Below are positions 56,925 to 64,000 of a stretch of DNA of 64,000 nt, one piece after another. Source of the DNA: Ophiura sarsii (lineage: Eukaryota; Echinodermata; Ophiuroidea; Amphilepidida; Ophiuridae); contig CM069454.1 of the NCBI GenBank assembly GCA_035610835.1, forward strand, positions 64,326,883 to 64,390,882, in the 5' to 3' direction. The notes beneath the pieces are model-generated. The model ran no database searches and had not been told where the DNA came from. It worked only from the letters and a program-made list of their open reading frames with translations. Numbering within the stretch: the first letter of the stretch is position 1; each line of letters opens with the position of its first letter. Made by a program: the position numbers and the translations under genes.

Positions 56925-57245
56925 ACCATGCTTTAGTAAACATTACACCATGCTTTAGTAAAGAATACACCATGTTTTAGTATACAATAATACAATACAC
57001 CATGCTTTAGTAAACAATACACCATGCTTAAGTAAACAATACACTCTGCTTTAGTATACAATACACCATGATTTAGTATACAATATTAGTAAATAATACA
57101 CCATGCTTTTATTGCTTTATGCAATACACCATGCTTTAGTAAACAATATACCCATGCTTTAGTATACAATGCACCATGATTTAGTATACAATACACCATG
57201 CTTTAGTAAACAATACACCATGCTTTAGAAAACAATAAATATAAG
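56925..57245 (+). repeat. Minisatellite, 21-22-bp unit (ATACACCATGCTTTAGTAAACA)n
   Basis: About 14 units of CACCATGCTTTAGTA followed by AACAATA or TACAATA, some with small deletions or a 10-base extra. The unit is direct and has no spacer, so it is not a CRISPR-type array. Confidence 0.85.
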
Positions 57246-57986
57246 CCAAACCTACGTAGGACAAGGATCTGGATCCGACCCACGATTTGAAAGGTTCGAG
57301 ACCTTTCGAAAGGAGCACCTCTAGCCTTCCACAAATACACGGGCAAAACCATGAAACGAGCAAAACAAATATGGTCCAGACCCTTATCCCCCTACAATAC
57401 AAAAAACCTGCCCCCCCCCCCCCCCCCCCCTTTCACTAAAACCCTGCCAGTCAGTCATCGGCCGAGTCCGGCTCAGATCCAAGCAGGCCAAACCAGGACT
57501 TATAATGCCTGAAAACGACCCAATCAACTCCTCCAGTATGGATAACTGGGTGGGTTGGGTGGGATTTTCACCATGCAACGTGACTACTTCCAACCAGACA
57601 TTGACCAAACCCAATAAAACGCGCCACCCAATTGGACGAATATCGGGCATGAATATTAATATGGCCAATCATAAAATTTAAGATCTATAGAACACCAAGG
57701 CACACAGCTCAAAACCACTTGAGGTTGAGGATTATATGCCGTAAGGGGCCGAGGCAGGGCAATTTAGTGGCCAACCCCCTCCCCTCTGAAATATTCCAAC
57801 CAAATGCAAAACATAGAAAGAAGTTTGCATTACTGTTTAGAATGATCAGATTCGTGTTTTTCAATAGGGATGAGTGTCACTTTTGAAACTGGACCCACGA
57901 TCATTGAAATGACAATAACTCCGCTCAGCAACATCGTATCTCAGCGATCGAGGTGTCAAAATACGCAGAACAAAATTATGCACTTG
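57246..57986. other. Non-coding; one C tract
   Basis: GGTTCGAGACCTTTCGAAAGG (57292-57312) is a small inverted repeat, and a C tract of about 18 nt lies at 57413-57430. No exon or element boundary found. Confidence 0.35.
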
Positions 57987-59652
57987 GGCAATTCCATAGA
58001 TTGGTGATATGACCTGAAAATTTAAAATTCAATTTGGATGCTTATTACCCATTTTGTTTTATTGTATACACTTGTAGGTATATGGGACAATCAAATGTTT
58101 GAATGATTTGTTTGTAAATTTCAAGAAATTATCGTCGTAAGTTGGAAAATGGTTTTTTCATAAAAATAAGTGAAAAATGTGTGTTCAGGTTATGTTGACC
58201 TCTTACATATTAATATTAACTGTAAATATAAATATTTGTTGATTTCTGAAATGCATAATACCTTAGTTTAAAGTTACCAACTATGAAAAATACCTATGCA
58301 TTGACACAAGTTGGGAGGAATCTCCTGTGTGTCCGATGGTAATTGAAAATGTAACGTGAGTAACGATAAACATCAAATAGTTGTCCTACTCAATTGTTCT
58401 TTGCTTTTAAATTCTGCCAAATGGAATAATAATCATACTCCAGGTACTTAATTTGAAAACAGGAAATATAATGGGCTATGTGTAGTTTTATTAAAATGGC
58501 AGAGGTTTGAAAACTGTAACGTGAGTAACAATTGTAACATGAGTAACAAAATTGTAACGTGAGTAACGGCCTAAAATGCATTGTAGCAATAAGAAATGGA
58601 TCTCTTTTTGCTTTTACTGCACTTAGTTTTATTCATTTATCAGTCTTATGTCAGTCTGGCACTTCCATCACTTCGTACGCAATATTTCCAGGGGTCATTG
58701 CGTGTCTTTCCAAGTTTTTCAACAAGTAAAACAGTAACTTTGTCCTCTGAAAGTCACTTTTGAAGGAAAATATTCAATTTTGTTGGTTACAAAGTGTTAA
58801 ATATACATGCATAGCTTATGTACACAAATATTGTAGAGCATTTTCTGCATATTTCTTGCGTTCATCGTTCCTAAGTTCAAAAATATTGATTTTGCGCAAA
58901 GGTGCTGAATTCTGCAACCTTGCTAACTATGGTGTATTTCATCAATTATATGCAAATATTTTCACCTAACACTTGTTAAACATAATGTTAAGTTTCAAAA
59001 AAGAAAATAGCTCTCAAATTGTTTCTGTTTTAATGCAAAATGATACCATTTTCATCAAGATATTGTGGATGTAACAGGTAGAGAGTTTGCAAAATGTCCT
59101 GTGAACTTGTGTCGCGGTCATAATTGACTGTTTGGAGACATAATAACATTTTGGGAAATTGAATACATCATGCCAAGACTATTTCATAACATTTTGAGCT
59201 AATCTGCATGAGCTATATAAATACAATTTGAATTTGCAAAAACAAGTAACGTGAGTAACGTAACGTGAGTAACAGCTATTTTGGTCAATTTTCTGAAAAG
59301 TGTTTGTCTAATCAGATTAGTTTCACCTTGCATTGGTAGATCTTAATGTTAGCTTTATCAACCATGTTAAACTTGTTTCCAAAAATATCCTGTATGAGGA
59401 CACTTTGTGAATGAAGGCTTGTTGCCATTTTATGATGGCCAATCAAATGTAACGTGAGTAACAAAAGTGTTTTCCTTCTCACTCGCAAGTCATGTCTTGT
59501 ATTGCAATTCTAATTGCATATAAAGTTAGTGTTGGGTCTTGTGTAACTACTGCAGAAAAAATAATTCTGTCAAGCTTGTTCTTCTAAAAAATATGGCACT
59601 TCCAAAAGTGTAACGTAGTGAAAAAGCGTAACGTGAGTAACATGGAATTGCC
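57987..59652. mobile_element. 1.7-kb element with GTAACGTGAGTAAC iterons
   Basis: Ends GGCAATTCCAT and ATGGAATTGCC are inverted and flanked by CACTTG (57981-57986, 59653-59658). Eight or more copies of GTAACGTGAGTAAC or close variants lie at about 58352, 58518, 58533, 58556, 59247, 59262, 59450 and 59627, all in one orientation and clustered in the right two thirds. No transposase frame is visible. Confidence 0.7.
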
Positions 59653-59765
59653 CACTTGGTTATATTATATTAGCTTCGATTAATGCATACCCTTTCGAGC
59701 CGTTATATATTGGATCATTTCTAAGTGTTTCGATACTTTTTGTGAGCAGTTTATATAGTATACAT

Positions 59766-60239
59766 CAGGCCTTCTCAAATGGTGGCGCGCGCGCCACTTG
59801 TGGCGCATTGCATCAATCCAAGTGGCGCGCGGAAGGACGCATGAACAAACAAAACAATACATTTTGGGTTATATTTCGCGATATTCGAGGTTTTTTCGCA
59901 AGAAGCATGAAGAGCCACTTCAGCCACTAACTGCAGTGGGGTAAGTCATGATTATTAGTAGTAGGCCTATTGCTTATCACTACATTTGCTACCAATTTTT
60001 GTACATTTTACCATCAACATCTCTTTATTTCTTGTACCATATTGCATGCAAATATAGCTCTCCTTATTTAGCCTCTTAAAAGGGGGTAAACCCATGAGCT
60101 TCCAGGGAGCTTCGCCCTGGACCCCCACCAGGGCCCCTGGACCCCACCTGTTATTCACTACGCTCGCGGGGATAGTGGCGCTTCTAGATCACTAACATCT
60201 CAAAAGTGGTGCTTCACAAAATCTAATTGAGAAGGCCTG
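59766..60239. mobile_element. hAT-type element, perfect 8-bp duplication GTATACAT
   Basis: TIRs CAGGCCTTCTCAA and TTGAGAAGGCCTG are flanked by GTATACAT on both sides (59758-59765, 60240-60247). The 474-bp interior has GTGGCGCGCGCGCCAC and AGGGAGCTTCGCCCTGGACC, the latter a stretch often seen in hAT/ZBED-type transposons. No complete transposase. Confidence 0.9.
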
Positions 60240-60247
60240 GTATACAT

Positions 60248-61198
60248 GATAAATTATCATGTATACTATACTATATTATTATATAGAGTACAGAGTAAAT
60301 TTAAAATAAATTATACTACAAAAATGGAAAATGGAAACAAACAGTTTAAAGTTTAAACTATAAATGAACAATATACCCACCTAGTATGAATTTGTGTATG
60401 GTACCGATGACTTTAATGACTGCTTCTGGGTAGTAAATATGAATTCATAAAATCTCCTGGGAAAAAAACTTACAGAAAGAACTTTGATTTTCCTTGCTTT
60501 TCATCTGATACTACTGCGCATGGGTAGAATGAGCTCGTCTCAGAATATGCATAAAAAGAAGCTCGTCTTATATAAATAACGAGCTGATAAAGTATTATTG
60601 AAATGCGAACAGTTAATTATAATTGCATATTTTGTGTATTATCAAGTACAATAAAACAAAAACAAAATAACATTTAATGCTAAAATAAAATGTGCTTTAT
60701 TTAGAAAGAAGTTTTATGAATCATAGCTTAAAGTAATATTGATTTTGAATACCTATACCCTGTCATACCTAGCTATCTTACCCTTCAACCATACGCTCGA
60801 TAATAACCAAATGTATTACTCTAGAGGCTGACACTGTCTATTACGATAACAAAAATGATACTACTTTATAATATGATCATACTAAATAGGATGTCAATTA
60901 TCTGTGATTTGTATACTACATTCTACAAGCTGATATCACGGAGTCTCTGATTTTTAGTGCACAGTTTTATTAAACATTTCTTGTATATATGTCGGTGCTC
61001 GATTAAGAATAACACATTCGAACAGGTGAATTATAAGATATTCTACTATTATTCAAAAAAATATAAGCCGGTTGATAAAGTCCTTTGTTGGTAGAACATT
61101 TTCTTTGTTGACGAAAGAATAATAATAAAAATAGGCAATGACTATTTGCACGGGCAGTTACACCCTGCTGCAGCACGGGCAGTCACACCCTGCATAGT
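60248..61198. other. AT-rich non-coding stretch
   Basis: No exon, RNA gene or bounded element was found. CACGGGCAGT-ACACCCTGC occurs twice near 61147 and 61176, and again at about 63294. Confidence 0.35.
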
Positions 61199-63259
61199 AC
61201 AGGAACCCATACGTTGGTGTGTTTTTGTTGTTGTTTTTTTCCCCCTACCAACGTATGGGGAAATTGCATAGCGAGAAACTGTCAATTTGATTTGCTGTAT
61301 AAAGTAAATGGTGTGACTTTCAAATGAGGGTCGGGTGCATTATGCATCCGTCAATTGCAGTCCCGGCTCCTGGGTACCCGGGGCACTACGGGGAACTAGC
61401 CGGGACATGGCGGGGAACTCGGCGGCAATTTCTGCCCCGCTAGCCGGGAAGATGTCGGAGTACTCGTCGTGGAGTCGGAGGAGCCGGGAGTGGGGGCCCG
61501 GGGAACTTGTCGGGTACTTCGGCAGAGACTCGTAATCCGCAAAAATTTCCAAATCGGCAATGCATTTTATATTAAAACAATCGGACATCAATCAATGGCA
61601 ATACACATACTACGTACGCACGTACGATAAAGCTTTAAAACAAGTTGTAGTTGCACAATGAAATTATTGAGATTTATATAGCGAATTCGCAAATATTATT
61701 AAACATTGAGAAGGGGTTTGATGCTCATTTTCCTACCACCCAGTCTCTTTTTTTCCACACAAATTGTCAACAAACAAAGTTTTGGTGGTCACGCAACCTT
61801 TGACCTGTGTCTGAACTCCCCGAGCATGTTAGCCAATCAGAGCGCGATTTGCACGTGATCGAAATTGCTCCGTTTTCCCGATTGACCTTGTTTGGAACTA
61901 GCCGAAATATTGCTGGCTCCTGATCGTTTTAAAACATTTTATACATGTAGCTTTCTATTGGAATATGACAAAGCAAAATAGTTTATTGAAGCTGTGATAA
62001 TAATCTCAGGTTTATTCTAGAACTTTTACTTCAAGAAAATCCGTGTAAATCAGGCGCTGTTTTGCTATTCACATTTTGTGCCCTTTTTTGTGATTTAACT
62101 CGCTGAAAATAATTTCCAAAATCACATTTAAAAAAATCATTTTTCAATTCTAATAACTGTTCGACGAACAATAACTATCGTACATGCAATTTATTTGCAT
62201 GGTTTCTAAAAAATAATTTTTCTAGGACTTTTGTGGGATTTTTGGTGCAACGATACCCCATCTCATTAAATATTCATAACGTGTGACACATAAAACAAAG
62301 CACACACAGAGCGTGTTGCGGGCTGTTTGTCACATGCCGTTGACAACAAATACAGCTTAGAAACTCTTTTAATCTAAAATGATGATGCTGAGTCGCTATC
62401 TAGCATGGTACTGACTGACTACGTACGGCGGGGACTTCGTCGGGAGGTCGGCGAGGACACACACAATTTCCCCGGGGTATAGGGCCCGAGACTTCGTCGG
62501 AAACTCGTCATCAAATATTGCCCCGCATTGCCGGGTATTCGGCGGGTACTTCGTCGGAAAGACGTCAATTACTCGATTTTTCGAAAGCGAGTTGATGCCG
62601 ACTTCCCCGCAGTGCCCCGGGTACCCAGGAGCCGGGACTGCAATTGACGGATGCATTACAGCAAAACGGCTTTTCCGTTGATTTTCATACTAGCTACGCA
62701 CCTTCATAAAGTCCTCATCTTTCTTTCCAGCCACTTTTTAAAACATGAAAATGCTAAATTATTCCATATTTAATCGTAATTCTCCGCCGTGTAAACGCAA
62801 TGGCAGAATTTTTTTTAGACATTTCGCGAGTATCGAAGTCCAGATTAGTCTCATTCCCCATCGCAAAACGTCAAACGTCTATATACGCTACGCACACCAC
62901 ATACGAACTAACGAAAATATTAAAAAGAGACTATTTATTAATAAAACATGGCGCCGATTTCGATAAACACCGCTAGTGCCGTTAACTGAATGGGCTTAGA
63001 ATTTCACCTTAAATTTCAAGGGAATAGTGCATTTGTACACAATGTTAAGCGAATGGCAAGATAGATGAGAAAGAGTAGATAAGAACAAGCACAAAGAAGT
63101 GTGTTTTTGAGCTCTGGTAAGCGATACAGAAATTACCACAAAAATCATATTTAGAAGGAGTCATACTTAGGATGGGGACAGATAGTGAAACATGCAAAAT
63201 ACCCTATGATGAATAATACCAACTGATGACAAATATCACTAAGTATGATTTGTTGTACT
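61199..63259 (+). repeat. Dispersed repeat B, copy 2, split by an insertion
   Basis: 61199-61339 and about 62843-63259 match the two parts of 36281-36824 (hairpin CCCATACGTTGGT/ACCAACGTATGGG at the start, GTATGATTTGTTGTA at the end). The break contains the element at 61343-62655, plus about 185 bp absent from copy 1. Confidence 0.75.
61343..62655. mobile_element. 1.3-kb TTA-flanked element with GC-rich subterminal repeats
   Basis: TIRs TGCATCCGTCAATTGCAGTC and GACTGCAATTGACGGATGCA extend about 55 bp (through CCCGGCTCCTGGGTACCCGG) and are flanked by TTA (61340-61342, 62656-62658). Both subterminal zones carry CGGGGAACTCG / ACTTCGTCGG repeats, much more GC-rich than the AT-rich centre. PIF/Harbinger-like by target; no transposase. 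Confidence 0.8.
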
Positions 63260-64000
63260 ACACCCTGCAGCCAAGAGCCAAAAATCTATTCGCACGGGCA
63301 GTTGCAGCAATGGCAGTTGAGAGAGAGCGATGTCAGATGCCATACTGATTGTTGGGTGTTTGTTTGTTTGTTTAGTTGTTTGTTAAATTGTTTGTTGTTT
63401 GATACGAGGGTAGGGATGTTCATATCATTGACTATAGAGGGCGACATATTTGACCAAAATATGTAGAAAACTCATGTTTACCTCTTTTAAATTCAGCGGA
63501 AAAGTACGAAACTGCTGGGATGTATTCACTGATGTATAAATAACCCCACACAAGCAACTAGACATCATGAAAGTAAACCCTTAATTTACCTAAAATGGTT
63601 TTAAAATGTGCATGACTTAAACTACTTTTGGTTATAACTTTTTTATTATTCAGCCTGCAGACAAGGTTGAACCATCATTTTTTATTGTAAAGTACTTTGT
63701 TTCCATGTATTCCATTTTCAAAGAGATAATTTTATTTTCAAAATTTTATGAACATGCCTAACGAGGGATTCATATGAATTTAATTGTTGGGATGTTTGTG
63801 TATTTGTTTGTTGGGGTGTTTTTTTTGTTTGAATGCCAGTATTGGTTTTAATTTACTACGTGGAAAATAGGAGGCAAATAGGTTTGAAGATAAAAAAAGT
63901 AAACCTGTGCACTACACTATAATAGGCATCCGCACACATAAATATATCTATAATATATATAATTATATTATATAGGCGGTAGTTGATTTCGTATGTAGGT
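63260..64000. other. Right edge, nothing recognised
   Basis: AT-rich with short T/G microsatellites (TTTG repeats near 63358-63400 and 63800). No exon, RNA gene or bounded element could be supported. Confidence 0.35.

Noticed and set aside
56925..57245. CRISPR-like regular array
   Set aside because: Units are contiguous 21-22-mers without unique spacers, in a eukaryotic genome.

Overview
This is metazoan nuclear DNA, not microbial. It is AT-rich and intron-bearing, with only about three protein-coding loci in 64 kb and a dense packing of transposable elements. Two runs of exactly 100 N (11712-11811 and 42596-42695) mark scaffold joins. A C5orf34 orthologue, a leucine-rich-repeat rhodopsin-type GPCR of the kind expanded in marine invertebrates, tRNA-derived SINEs and many long-terminal-inverted-repeat elements with G homopolymers suggest a non-vertebrate deuterostome. 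An echinoderm or similar animal is the best guess, but this is an inference and no species is claimed.

Genes. (1) 1160-2514 (+): the last two exons of an unrecognised gene that enters from the left edge. (2) 39776-39962 (+): a possible first coding exon with a strong acceptor, an ATG and a strong donor. (3) 44458-47077 (+): an LRR-GPCR. Its seven-helix half is open, while its LRR half is crossed by about six frame changes, so it is either a pseudogene or affected by indel errors. (4) 50116-56156 (-): the 5' half of a C5orf34 orthologue, four exons whose phases fit, with introns full of transposons. Its 3' exons were not found.

Repeats, left to right. 1-7.5 kb: short TIR elements, a 641-bp foldback and a three-layer nest (5683-6524). 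9.7-11.1 kb: a 1.4-kb TIR element. 12-16.7 kb: GC-rich and purine-rich minisatellites. 17.0-20.8 kb: a tRNA-Met-like SINE split by four head-to-tail PIF/Harbinger-type units, each carrying a broken Myb/SANT (trihelix) coding remnant. 21.0-23.1 kb: a large palindrome, then a TA-flanked element made of hairpin units. 23.1-24.1 kb: a telomere-like heptamer array with a Harbinger-type insertion. 25.3-31.0 kb: a family rich in ACGTA/TACGCT, including a near-perfect inverted pair with arms of about 540 bp, broken by a hAT element and a CCAATATTGG satellite element. 31-33 kb: LINE reverse-transcriptase remnants. 33.9-43.4 kb: more TIR, foldback, hAT and Harbinger copies. 47-50 kb: palindromes and duplications. 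53-63 kb: transposons within and beyond the C5orf34 gene.

The loci do not form a pathway; this is a gene-poor transposon graveyard. Its most notable property is the preference for inverted repeats, from 10-bp palindromes to 540-bp arms, and for G/C homopolymers. Element boundaries were read by eye from terminal inverted repeats and target-site duplications (TSDs). Superfamily names rest on TSD length and termini, not on transposase sequence, unless stated.
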